From Apostichopus californicus (lineage: Eukaryota > Echinodermata > Holothuroidea > Aspidochirotida > Stichopodidae), in the NCBI GenBank assembly GCA_020650975.1, contig JAIPMN010001747.1:37529-101528 (forward strand): a DNA stretch of 64,000 nucleotides, in the 5' to 3' direction. This document shows positions 60,401 through 64,000 of this stretch, one piece after another. Positions within the stretch are counted from its first letter, which is position 1; every line of letters starts with the position of its first letter. The position numbers and the translations under genes were made by a program. The notes below the pieces were generated by a model that ran no database searches, was not told where the DNA came from, and saw only the letters and a program-made list of their open reading frames with translations.

Positions 60401-62351
60401 TGGGGAGGGAGGGAGAGAGGGAAGGGAAACAGACATAAAGAGACTTAACTTCCCTCCTAACCGACCAAAATCCTACATATCATAACAAGTGACCCTCCAA
60501 AGTCGTTGCTAGGAGACTGATTTTGAACTATGTTTAAAGGAAAGATAAAACCGAGGAATATGCACTGAATTAATAATCATTGGCATGATTACTTAATTAA
60601 TCAGTGACATGGTTTAGGGTATTTTGTTTCAAAATAACGGAGTTAATCGTTCAAAAATTTGAAATATCCGATTTGCATCTTTGCATGGGATCTAACACTG
60701 ATAGTAGGAGAAATGTTGTGGTCAGGAAATGTTTCAGACCACATGGATAAAATCATTAAGTACTAATTATTGTCCTAGTTTAAAATCAGTGGTGGTCTTA
60801 CTTTAAATAGTTTTCAGTAGGTTTGGTAAGGTTGTTGAAGAACCTAAAAAAGCTGTATTCAAAGGCATAACATTGTATTTAATTCACTGGCTTTGATGCA
60901 AGCTGTATATTGTGAAGTGTTTATTTGCTGTTATGTTTATTATATATAATGCATGTTTAATGTAGCCACATTGAGTTATGATGTCTTGACACATTTAGTA
61001 TCAAGTATATTCACTTTTTTTTTTGTAGAATATATTTAGTCGAAAAACTTCATAATAAATTGCTATTTAAAATAAACTTCATAGTAGCGTAGTTTAGGCA
61101 GTAATGTAATTGTTGGTGCCAAAGGCAACATTTTGAATATTTGCAGAATTTTTATGTTTTTTTTTTTAAATTTTGTTTTTTAATTGTTGCTCTGTTTGGA
61201 TAATATGATTACCATTACAAAACTGTTTTAATTTTTTTTACCTTAAAATGAATCCATTTAAGTCATATCTGGAAATCTTGTCAGTTTTGGATGTTTTAAT
61301 TTTAATAATAATGGCTGAGATTATTTGATCTCATTATTTCCAGAGACCATTGTGAGAATACTTTGCTGTTTGCTTCCTTTTGTTTATTTAATGAGTTTTT
61401 TTGGTTTAATCAATACAGCTGTGTTGCAATTTTTTTAAACATTTGCATGAACTTAATTTATTTACTTATTTGTCACTTGCACTTTATTTATGTTCTTGCA
61501 CATCTAATCCAAAGAACAATATTATGAAATCTAAAGCCAAAGGTTTGAACAATTACTATTACTATGCTGCACTCTGCGGTGTGACTTTGGATTGGGTACC
61601 AAACGCTTAGGTTCACCTGGCCGTCATTAAATCCCAGCAGTGTGGATGATTTTTGACTAAATTTTCATCTTTCTCTCTCAATTAATCAGGCATGCAGTGG
61701 GATTACAGTGACTGTACTCCTAAACCAGAGAGTGTGTACAATCTCAACATTCCACAGGTGGGTTCATCCTCCCCTACCAGCACCCATTACACCCAAGGAG
61801 AGTACGATGTGGAGGAGGATGACGAATACGTAGGGGAAGAGACGGATTACCAGTACGATGAGGAGGATGACCCAGAGGACTTCTCCATCGCCAGGGCAAC
61901 CGAAGAGTTTCAAGCAATGCTCCGTCAGAACTACTCCCCCGAACCGATATCGTCCGCGAGAGACGACTCCGAAGAAAGTCCCATCCCCAGAAAGGATTAT
62001 CAGCAACATCCAAATAAATACATGCCCGCTCATAAAATCAGCCAGAACTCCGTAGTACCGCCGGGATACGACGACGGGGCAGCAGCAGCGACGCCAGGGC
62101 CCAACCCCATCCAGAGGTCCCGACAGCCCAGGAGACGGTCCTACGACAGGACCACCAGCGCCGAATTTGGGGACTACCCCGATCGCACTTCCACCAATCT
62201 GGACAATTTATCCATGTCAGCCTATACGGACACGAACGCGTCGTGTTCCGATGTTTCAGGGATGTGCGATCAGGAGAGCGATGAGGGGTTGAATGGCTAC
62301 GAGAGTATGGATGATCAGATTAAAGACCTCAGCCACCACACAGACTTGTGA
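15376..62351 (+). CDS. FAT1: FAT1/2/3-like giant protocadherin (Fat-like), 3' part, 25 exons
   Basis: Type I membrane protein of the Fat-like cadherin family. Relatives act in cell adhesion, planar organisation of epithelia and actin control. Residues are counted from the first complete codon in the window. Order: 24 cadherin repeats (the first partial), FAT membrane-proximal region (about 2449-2593), one EGF (about 2611-2643), laminin-G (about 2645-2820), four EGF-like modules (2827-2973), transmembrane helix (2993-3016) and a 666-residue tail. One LamG between one and four EGFs fits FAT1/2/3 rather than FAT4 or Drosophila fat, which have two LamG domains. The C-terminus resembles human FAT1, including a SCSDVS-type block and a terminal HTDL where FAT1 has HTEV. 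The 25 exons join with no frame break; their summed length is 11051 nt. The 5' end is outside the window. An invertebrate gene would be a co-orthologue of FAT1, FAT2 and FAT3, so the symbol is approximate. Confidence 0.93.
15438..28367. other. FAT-like intron 1 of window (12.9 kb), non-coding
   Basis: Phase 0 intron with donor GTAAGT and acceptor TATCCAG. No frame inside has conserved character. It contains a poly-A run near 20080, AT-rich low-complexity sequence near 21430-21490, many poly-G and poly-C tracts and the second assembly gap (26197-26206). I saw no defined gene, RNA or transposon in it. Intronic enhancers are possible but cannot be seen by eye. Confidence 0.8.
26170..26229. repeat. 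Poly-C tract containing a 10-N assembly gap
   Basis: 27 consecutive C residues are followed by ten N (26197-26206), 11 more C, one A and 11 more C. The gap lies inside the homopolymer, so the true length is unknown. The assembly probably broke because the tract could not be sequenced through. Confidence 0.9.
28368..28691 (+). CDS. FAT1: FAT-like exon 2 (end of repeat W1, start of W2)
   Basis: A 324-bp exon, phase 0 at both ends, residues 21-128; acceptor TATCCAG, donor GTGAGA. It opens with VDVSDNGDP and reaches the calcium-linker motif DVNDNAPVF, which ends repeat W1. Repeat W2 begins at HQMNYGK and shows the RVFAYDDDEGENA and FGVDAQTGEV signatures. It is symmetric and in frame, so skipping it would keep the frame but break two repeats. 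Confidence 0.93.
28692..30491. other. FAT-like intron 2 (1.8 kb)
   Basis: Phase 0. Contains G-rich tracts near 28815 and 28882 and a C-rich stretch near 30290-30320. Nothing else recognisable. Confidence 0.8.
30492..30708 (+). CDS. FAT1: FAT-like exon 3 (repeats W2-W3)
   Basis: A 217-bp exon, phase 0 in and phase 1 out, residues 129-200; acceptor CTCCCAG, donor GTAAGA. IDAFDNGP closes the strand begun in exon 2. The linker after W2 reads DPIQPSSLAPVF, lacking the usual DxND calcium ligands. W3 then begins, with a VFAFDSDSNPNDVIY segment. Confidence 0.92.
30709..32590. other. FAT-like intron 3 (1.9 kb)
   Basis: Phase 1. AT-rich, with a poly-C tract near 31674-31685. No gene or structured element recognised. 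Confidence 0.8.
32591..32724 (+). CDS. FAT1: FAT-like exon 4 (repeat W3)
   Basis: A 134-bp exon, phase 1 in and phase 0 out, residues 202-245; acceptor CTGTTCAG, donor GTAAGT. It encodes GGNHDAAF followed by AKPLDAETRTTYDLEI and ASDGFNTASSI, the middle of a cadherin repeat. In-frame continuation into exon 5 (LHLEVLDANEFAP) confirms the junctions. Confidence 0.9.
32725..33754. other. FAT-like intron 4 (1.0 kb) with a 13-bp tandem repeat
   Basis: Phase 0. Just after the donor, at 32759-32803, the unit ATTAATTAATAGA is repeated about 3.5 times. The rest is AT-rich with nothing else recognised. Confidence 0.8.
33755..34241 (+). CDS. FAT1: FAT-like exon 5 (repeats W3-W5)
   Basis: A 487-bp exon, phase 0 in and phase 1 out, residues 246-407; acceptor CTTCACAG, donor GTGAGA. 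It completes W3 at DANEFAPVF, encodes all of W4 (QYEVSVPENI through DFNDHMPYF) and starts W5 (HYEGQVFETAETG). The SDTGEIYVRNSLDHE segment is typical cadherin. Confidence 0.95.
34242..37367. other. FAT-like intron 5 (3.1 kb)
   Basis: Phase 1. Contains G-rich tracts near 35150-35320 and the hammerhead-like motif at 36674-36704, listed separately. A 106-codon frame at 35988 has no cadherin or other recognisable features and is taken as chance. Confidence 0.78.
36674..36704 (-). mobile_element. Possible decayed hammerhead-like motif of a dispersed repeat
   Basis: Read on the minus strand: CTGAAGA (fits the hammerhead core CUGANGA), then a perfect stem GATCC-TGCTA-GGATC, then AAAACATC where a hammerhead needs GAAA after the stem. 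The G-to-A change at the invariant position would inactivate it. Hammerhead motifs of this kind are known in Penelope-like and related retroelements. Stem III and stem I were not convincingly drawn, so this is a motif match and not a demonstrated ribozyme. Confidence 0.35.
37368..38863 (+). CDS. FAT1: FAT-like exon 6 (repeats W5-W10), largest exon in the window
   Basis: A 1496-bp exon, phase 1 in and phase 0 out, residues 409-906; acceptor TTTACAG, donor GTAAGT. It finishes W5, encodes W6, W7, W8 and W9 and starts W10 (HHEYNAIVQVD). Linkers: W5 ends LSNSAPPRF (degenerate), W6 DVNDNAPLF, W7 DINDSPPVF, W8 ASSDLQF (no ligands), W9 DINDNSPVF. W8 lacks the usual LDRE motif and has PQRIEGRYH instead, so it is the most divergent repeat of the group. 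Confidence 0.96.
39331..39508 (+). CDS. FAT1: FAT-like exon 7 (repeat W10)
   Basis: A 178-bp exon, phase 0 in and phase 1 out, residues 907-965; acceptor CTTTTAAAAG, donor GTGAGT. It encodes VLALDADDGSNGEVEYTL, a YFDIDPVFGDI strand and LLVQASDKG, the body of repeat W10. The AAAAG acceptor is purine-rich at its 3' end, but the frame fits on both sides. Confidence 0.92.
39781..40002 (+). CDS. FAT1: FAT-like exon 8 (repeats W10-W11)
   Basis: A 222-bp symmetric exon (phase 1 in and out), residues 967-1039; acceptor CCTCTTCAG, donor GTGAGA. It ends W10 at VRNKAMPVF, a linker without the DxND motif, and starts W11 (REQYYSASIAEDIQLF through HFDITPLTG). Confidence 0.92.
40541..41173 (+). CDS. FAT1: FAT-like exon 9 (repeats W11-W13)
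   Basis: A 633-bp symmetric phase 1 exon, residues 1041-1250; acceptor TTTTAACAG, donor GTGAGT. It completes W11 (GSLDYETQNRYTL, DVNDMAPRF), encodes W12 (QVYHKVLSEGFPV through DMNDNPPSF) and begins W13 (RVYQCTVSEGARRGS). W12 has the canonical LDHETADSF and ASDNGVPP motifs. Confidence 0.95.
41482..41787 (+). CDS. FAT1: FAT-like exon 10 (repeats W13-W14)
   Basis: A 306-bp symmetric phase 1 exon, residues 1252-1352; acceptor TGGTATAG, donor GTATGC. It completes W13, whose linker is PINKHAPSF (calcium ligands lost) and whose usual LDRE motif is replaced by REPELSSF. W14 starts at PNYNIFFAENETNGS and runs to FEIDRDTG. Confidence 0.92.
42179..42393 (+). CDS. FAT1: FAT-like exon 11 (repeats W14-W15)
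   Basis: A 215-bp exon, phase 1 in and phase 0 out, residues 1354-1424; acceptor GACGTTCAG, donor GTTAGT (weaker than average). It encodes EIKSRLVIDQDVLRSR and LATDGGGRTGY, then the degenerate linker DRNSYAPQF and the start of W15. Continuation into exon 12 gives TILTVHAIDKDYGSNA, as expected. Confidence 0.9.
42798..42942 (+). CDS. FAT1: FAT-like exon 12 (repeat W15)
   Basis: A 145-bp exon, phase 0 in and phase 1 out, residues 1425-1472; acceptor CCTACAG, donor GTAGGT. It encodes VHAIDKDYGSNALVSYTF and LFDINRQTGEVFTKRDL, the core of a cadherin repeat. Confidence 0.92.
43553..44628 (+). CDS. FAT1: FAT-like exon 13 (repeats W15-W19)
   Basis: A 1076-bp exon, phase 1 in and phase 0 out, residues 1474-1831; acceptor TTTCTCTCAG, donor GTAAGA. 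It finishes W15 with a degenerate HSQQTVPSF linker, then encodes W16 (DVNDNPPVF), W17 (DINDSPPHF) and W18 (DVNTHAPSF). The open frame runs past the donor to 44889, but that extension lacks cadherin character and exon 14 continues the repeat properly. Confidence 0.95.
45096..45249 (+). CDS. FAT1: FAT-like exon 14 (repeat W19)
   Basis: A 154-bp exon, phase 0 in and phase 1 out, residues 1832-1882; acceptor TTCTGCAG, donor GTAGGT. It encodes VSYKNEVMENQEEG, VEATDIDVGENGLITYSL and FRIDPQSG, the first two thirds of repeat W19. Confidence 0.92.
45570..45803 (+). CDS. FAT1: FAT-like exon 15 (repeats W19-W20)
   Basis: A 234-bp symmetric phase 1 exon, residues 1884-1960; acceptor CTTTTTCAG, donor GTATGG. 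It completes W19 (VPLDYESRRFYHF, ASDGGG, DENDNPPMF) and begins W20 (STYNVSVSENTTTGS to AVDRDSG). Confidence 0.92.
46170..46559 (+). CDS. FAT1: FAT-like exon 16 (repeats W20-W21)
   Basis: A 390-bp symmetric phase 1 exon, residues 1962-2090; acceptor TCGTCGTAG, donor GTAAGT. It encodes AYRQFAFSFFDSEEDSFLI, ILDREVRSEYNL and DENDNEPMF, then W21 (DLYNATIAENVEVET to FEIDGTTG). The start of this part of W20 is less typical than its neighbours, but the frame and splice sites agree. Confidence 0.92.
47032..47246 (+). CDS. FAT1: FAT-like exon 17 (repeats W21-W22)
   Basis: A 215-bp exon, phase 1 in and phase 0 out, residues 2092-2162; acceptor TTGAACCAG (weak pyrimidine tract), donor GTGCGT. It encodes GIRVRDALDFEKEHAYYL, KASDAGVRPLSD and DVNDNSPVF, then the start of W22 (DIYNSEVIEAARVGD). 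Confidence 0.92.
47493..47774 (+). CDS. FAT1: FAT-like exon 18 (repeats W22-W23)
   Basis: A 282-bp symmetric phase 0 exon, residues 2163-2256; acceptor CTTTCCAG, donor GTAAGC. It completes W22 (VMASDIDSGPLGDVSYTI, ELDREQSSSYSL, DINDNAPRF) and starts W23 at SHNYTIIRK. Confidence 0.93.
48036..49047 (+). CDS. FAT1: FAT-like exon 19 (repeats W23-W24 and FAT membrane-proximal region)
   Basis: A 1012-bp exon, phase 0 in and phase 1 out, residues 2257-2593; acceptor CATTGTCAG, donor GTGAGT. It encodes the rest of W23 (linker ETKNAPVV, degenerate) and W24, the last cadherin repeat. From about residue 2449 (IRFTELASERFIAF) comes a non-cadherin region with SIQRSEVNPADTDVLFAVQ, then ACQAGFRC, SARHRGHHECVC and a short Cys cluster. 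FAT1, FAT2 and FAT3 have a comparable region here, which is the strongest single reason for placing the gene in that group. Confidence 0.95.
49546..49695 (+). CDS. FAT1: FAT-like exon 20 (first EGF domain)
   Basis: A 150-bp symmetric phase 1 exon, residues 2595-2643; acceptor TTCCCAG, donor GTAATA. It encodes a Thr-rich linker and one EGF module with six cysteines (PCDSSPC, LCVPTAKGGYTCTC, PLC). No calcium-binding EGF consensus is seen. Being symmetric, it could be skipped without a frameshift, removing exactly one EGF. Confidence 0.93.
50650..50813 (+). CDS. FAT1: FAT-like exon 21 (laminin-G domain, N-terminal part)
   Basis: A 164-bp exon, phase 1 in and phase 0 out, residues 2645-2698; acceptor CTGCAACAG, donor GTGAGG. 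It encodes PLFFTGESYVAIKD and NGVIMYGDGEFDFSILE, the opening strands of a LamG fold. Two longer frames overlap it, but only this one splices in phase on both sides. Confidence 0.92.
51272..52595 (+). CDS. FAT1: FAT-like exon 22 (LamG end, four EGF-like, transmembrane, tail start)
   Basis: A 1324-bp exon, phase 0 in and phase 1 out, residues 2699-3139; acceptor TATCTTACAG, donor GTAAGT. It completes LamG (DDGDWHQVAIKRHG, DGFSGCMGDV), with a basic RKRR at 2779-2782. Four EGF-like modules start near Cys 2827, 2865, 2901 and 2941; the last is atypical (CCGPGATDRTC). The helix MEIGIIGGIFVVVLIVVLIL starts at residue 2993 and is followed by RRRRKRRQR, a stop-transfer and possible nuclear-localisation sequence. 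The tail start is rich in Pro and Tyr (VPPFPRAAPEIPEYP, PSLPPLPSHS). Confidence 0.96.
52987..53199 (+). CDS. FAT1: FAT-like exon 23 (cytoplasmic tail)
   Basis: A 213-bp symmetric phase 1 exon, residues 3141-3210; acceptor GATTTACAG, donor GTAAGT. It encodes a low-complexity stretch with IPKDDPPAYTAP, holding a PPAY motif (53094-53105) of the WW-ligand type, and a Ser/Thr/Asn-rich end. Skipping it would keep the frame. Confidence 0.88.
53200..54434. other. FAT-like intron 23 (1.2 kb)
   Basis: Phase 1. AT-rich with a T run near 53230 and a short C run near 54065. No gene, RNA or repeat of note. Confidence 0.78.
54435..55190 (+). CDS. FAT1: FAT-like exon 24 (acidic cytoplasmic segment)
   Basis: A 756-bp symmetric phase 1 exon, residues 3212-3462; acceptor TATGATTCAG, donor TTCAG|GTGATT. 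It is strongly acidic and Ser-rich (SDTEVSDDENVS, EKEEEKEPLAED, TEDEDLIGDGD). It contains TPGTPKSVRFN, a PP1-docking-like KSVRF (54761-54775), and a PPSY motif (55142-55153). If the donor is not used, the frame runs on six codons to a stop at 55211-55213. Exon 25 needs a phase 1 partner, so the GTGATT donor is the best model. The acceptor choice is less certain than elsewhere because the open frame extends upstream to 54269. Confidence 0.82.
57185..57295. repeat. Perfect 53-bp tandem duplication, 58-bp period
   Basis: AAGTAACCCCTCGTTATATT and the following bases to ATATACT occur at 57185-57237 and again at 57243-57295, with five bases between. The copies look identical, so the event is recent or an assembly artefact. 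Confidence 0.9.
57886..58004. repeat. Imperfect 66-bp tandem duplication
   Basis: TTTCTCAGACCTTAWCCACA, an A run and CATATTGGTGGTACA occur from 57886 and again from 57952. The copies differ at a few positions and in A-run length, so this is older than the duplication at 57.2 kb. Confidence 0.85.
59227..59256 (+). CDS. Candidate 30-bp cassette microexon of the FAT-like tail
   Basis: A long pyrimidine-rich tract ending TTTTCCCCCAG is followed by 30 bases and then AAAG|GTACAT. The segment has phase 1 at both ends and would insert ARNHKDPRKK in frame between exons 24 and 25. Vertebrate FAT1 is known to have short alternative cytoplasmic exons. This rests on splice-site appearance and phase only; no conservation is visible. 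Confidence 0.25.
59785..59820 (+). mobile_element. tRNA-like B-box fragment, possible SINE remnant
   Basis: CCCAGAGGTCACTGGCTCGAATCCCACTC resembles the T-arm and B box of a tRNA (consensus GGTTCGAANCC). No A box or acceptor stem is visible upstream, so it is not a working tRNA gene. A truncated tRNA-derived SINE is the likeliest source; chance is possible. Confidence 0.35.
59869..59928. repeat. 30-bp direct repeat abutting the hairpin
   Basis: AGACAAAACTGTGTGTGCTG followed by CCCTCACTGT is present twice in tandem (59869-59898 and 59899-59928). The second copy forms the outer end of the hairpin's 5' arm. Confidence 0.9.
59909..60074. repeat. Long near-perfect hairpin, ~75-80-nt arms, 11-nt loop
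   Basis: The outer arm GTGTGCTGCCCTCACTG (59911-59927) continuing through GTCGGATATG (to 59940) is matched by the reverse complement of 60043-60072 at 28 of 30 positions. The inner arms, around ACAACCAGCT and CAAAGACAG (to 59989), pair with 60001 onward with few mismatches. The loop is about 59990-60000. It could be a foldback MITE or, if transcribed, a hairpin RNA. The inner part is A/T-richer but still well paired. Confidence 0.85.
61690..62351 (+). CDS. FAT1: FAT-like exon 25 (C-terminal tail, stop, PDZ ligand)
   Basis: 662 bp to the TGA at 62349-62351; phase 1 acceptor TTAATCAG; residues 3464-3682. It opens with MQWDYSD, followed by an acidic Tyr-rich stretch (EEDDEYVGEETDYQYDEEDD). VPPGY at 62055-62069 includes a PPGY WW-ligand motif. 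The block MSAYTDTNASCSDVSGMC, with ESDEGLNGYESMDD after it, closely matches the human FAT1 C-terminus (MSVYASTASCSDVS, then DYESGDDG). The protein ends HTDL, a class I PDZ ligand. This block identifies the last exon securely. Confidence 0.95.
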
Positions 62352-62474
62352 GGAGAGGTTAAAGGGCTATGATCCATACTCTCGTAGCCATGGATGATGT
62401 AGTATGGATGATGAAGTATGGATGATCAGATGGATGATCAGATTCAAGACAAAAGCCACCAAACAGACTTGTGA
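62293..62474. repeat. Direct and inverted copies of the CDS end around the stop codon
   Basis: The last 45 coding bases (62307-62351) recur at 62430-62474 with 40 of 45 matches, including the terminal ACAGACTTGTGA. The 20-bp ATGGCTACGAGAGTATGGAT at 62293-62312 recurs in perfect inverted form at 62372-62391, giving a stem with a 59-base loop that holds the stop codon. Two further short AGTATGGATGAT copies lie between. Confidence 0.9.
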
Positions 62475-64000
62475 GGCGGAGGTCACTCACAACCATAAAT
62501 CATCAAACATCACTAGTTTTTTCTCCAATTTTTTGATAATGCAGAATAAGACTCTGTGATGTACAGTTATAACTCGTTCTGGATGGACTGTCGTTTCTGA
62601 CTTTTGGTATTTGTGGTATTTTCTAACTCATAGTATAATAATGATTATTCTAATGTAAGGAATTTGACTGTTGATGCGAGGAATATCCTTATTGTATTTC
62701 TTCTTTTCAACGAGGAAACAGCTGTTGTTATTATTACAGTACACTGTAGTGTTCAGTACTCAAGTATTGTAGTACATTGTATTGTACTACATAGAGAGTA
62801 CACAGGAGTATGAAACAAGCTCATGACTCTATTTGGTTTAATAGAACATTGATTGTTAATACACTGTATTGTACTACACACAGAGTACCAAGGAGTATGT
62901 GCTGTCATGAAAGTAGCCTACTTCATTACTACAAACAGTACACAATGGTATGAAGTACCCACATGACTGTACTCAGTTTAGAGGTACCCTGTCTGTATTT
63001 GGCAGCGAAGGGACCATCTTAGTACACGCAGAAAGAATCCTCAGTGTACAAGATGTCTCTGCTATCCTACTTGATACATGCAAGAACAATCGTACACCCA
63101 TGATGGTACTCACTTCACCAAAAGGTTAATGAAAGTCCTTGGTACTCTTATTTTAAGTACTCTAGTAATTAGTACTCCATTATATTCAAGGGAACATTGC
63201 CACACTCTCAAGGAATGTGTTGTAAAGTGTATATAGTTTAATCATACTATTTCTAATTTATCAGACAGAGAGAGAGATTAAGCTTCCTATTTAATAATAT
63301 GCATGTGAGTAAAAGTTTATTTTTCATTGCTGGTTTGGCCTTCCAAAGGAATGCCAAGGCTGGATGGCTAACCCTTGGAGGTCATGTGTTGTTGGAATGT
63401 TATTATTAAAAGGTATTTTTTACAACAACAAAAACAAAATAGTATTTATTAAGGCCATACCAAAGATATCAAGCTTGGCACTTTCTTTTTCTTTTTCTTT
63501 ATCACCTTTTTTGTTTTAATGCAAAGATGGCAAGCTGTTTGTATTCAAGTACATGAGGGGGGTCATGCTGTATAGCAATCTGGCTAATTCATGGAGTTAC
63601 TTGTTAGAACTCTGGGCTAGGGAAGATATGATGGACATTTTGGTGGCAAAATAAGATCATTCTTTTGCTACAATCTTTGAAAAATTAAGATACTTGTTTG
63701 TTTGTGGAATATTTAGTAACCACAATGTTGGTCAACCCCCCCCCCCAACCCCACCCTAAGACTTCATGGTCCTCATCCCTCCCTCCCAGGTGACAATCAT
63801 CAGGCTCTTATGCATAAACTCCAGCTGTAATTTTCACCCTCTTAATTTTAGTCAAATTCATTATTTAGGTTAACAAAGTTTGTGGATAAGTTAAAATCGG
63901 TACTTAATGAGAAACGTTATAAATTTAAATTTTTGAGAATTTCATACCACTCTCTGTAAGTTAGGTCGTTTTATCTTTATTTTTTGTTTCGTTACCTTTT
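62352..64000 (+). other. 3' UTR and downstream flank of the FAT-like gene
   Basis: No coding sequence. The proximal part carries the duplicated CDS end and a GTAC-rich stretch (62737-63180). No AATAAA was found close to the stop. A variant signal ATTAAA occurs at 63405-63410, which would give a 3' UTR of about 1.1 kb, but the true end is unknown. A poly-C run lies near 63737. No following gene starts within the window. Confidence 0.65.
63405..63410 (+). terminator. Possible variant poly(A) signal ATTAAA
   Basis: ATTAAA, the commonest variant of AATAAA, lies about 1.05 kb after the stop, followed within 20 bases by a T-rich stretch. Short motifs like this are common in AT-rich DNA, so it is only a candidate. 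Confidence 0.3.

Larger units (their letters stand above)
55191..61689. other. FAT-like intron 24 (6.5 kb) or, in part, alternative 3' UTR
   Basis: Phase 1. It would be 3' UTR for a transcript using the stop at 55211-55213; AATAAA signals lie at 56503-56508 and 56907-56912. Other contents, listed separately: two short tandem duplications, a candidate microexon (59227-59256), a tRNA-like fragment and a long hairpin (59909-60074). Poly-C runs occur near 55730 and 56920. No independent gene recognised. Confidence 0.75.

Noticed and set aside
1-64000. CRISPR array, bacterial operon or integrated virus
   Set aside because: No regularly spaced repeats, no polymerase, capsid or integrase motifs, and clear spliced animal gene structure throughout.

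Overview
This is a stretch of animal nuclear DNA. It is AT-rich, mostly intronic, full of homopolymer tracts and carries two 10-N assembly gaps. One gene is visible: the 3' three quarters of a giant atypical cadherin of the FAT1/FAT2/FAT3 (Fat-like, kugelei-type) family, on the + strand from about 15.4 kb to 62.35 kb. I resolved 25 exons with GT-AG junctions. They join in one unbroken frame of 3682 codons plus a stop, with every intron in phase 0 or 1. The sequence does not name the organism. A single FAT1/2/3-type gene with a tail close to vertebrate FAT1, long AT-rich introns and repeats of a kind common in marine invertebrates suggest a non-vertebrate deuterostome, perhaps an echinoderm (inference, moderate to low confidence).

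Layout: 1-15375 is non-coding and is the end of a very large upstream intron, because the first exon opens in the middle of a cadherin repeat. Exons 1-4 (15376-32724) are small and far apart. Exons 5-19 (33755-49047) encode most of 24 cadherin repeats (one partial, 23 complete) and a FAT-type membrane-proximal region. Exons 20-22 (49546-52595) encode one EGF, one laminin-G domain, four EGF-like modules, the transmembrane helix and the start of the tail. Exons 23-25 (52987-62351) encode a long cytoplasmic tail with an acidic exon, three PPxY motifs, a KSVRF motif, a conserved FAT1-like C-terminal block and a class I PDZ ligand ending HTDL. The promoter, signal peptide and roughly the first ten cadherin repeats lie upstream of the window if the family's usual 34 repeats hold.

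The non-coding DNA holds a ~105-bp minisatellite (1.9 kb), a dispersed-repeat fragment (9.3 kb), two inverted-repeat hairpins (13.2 and 59.9 kb), a possible decayed hammerhead-like motif (36.7 kb), short tandem duplications (57.2 and 57.9 kb), and a rearranged 3' UTR carrying direct and inverted copies of the end of the coding sequence. I found no second protein gene, no intact transposon, no tRNA or rRNA gene and no CRISPR array. The points most worth following up are the signalling motifs in the tail, a candidate 30-bp microexon, an alternative C-terminus, the 59.9-kb hairpin and the 3' UTR.
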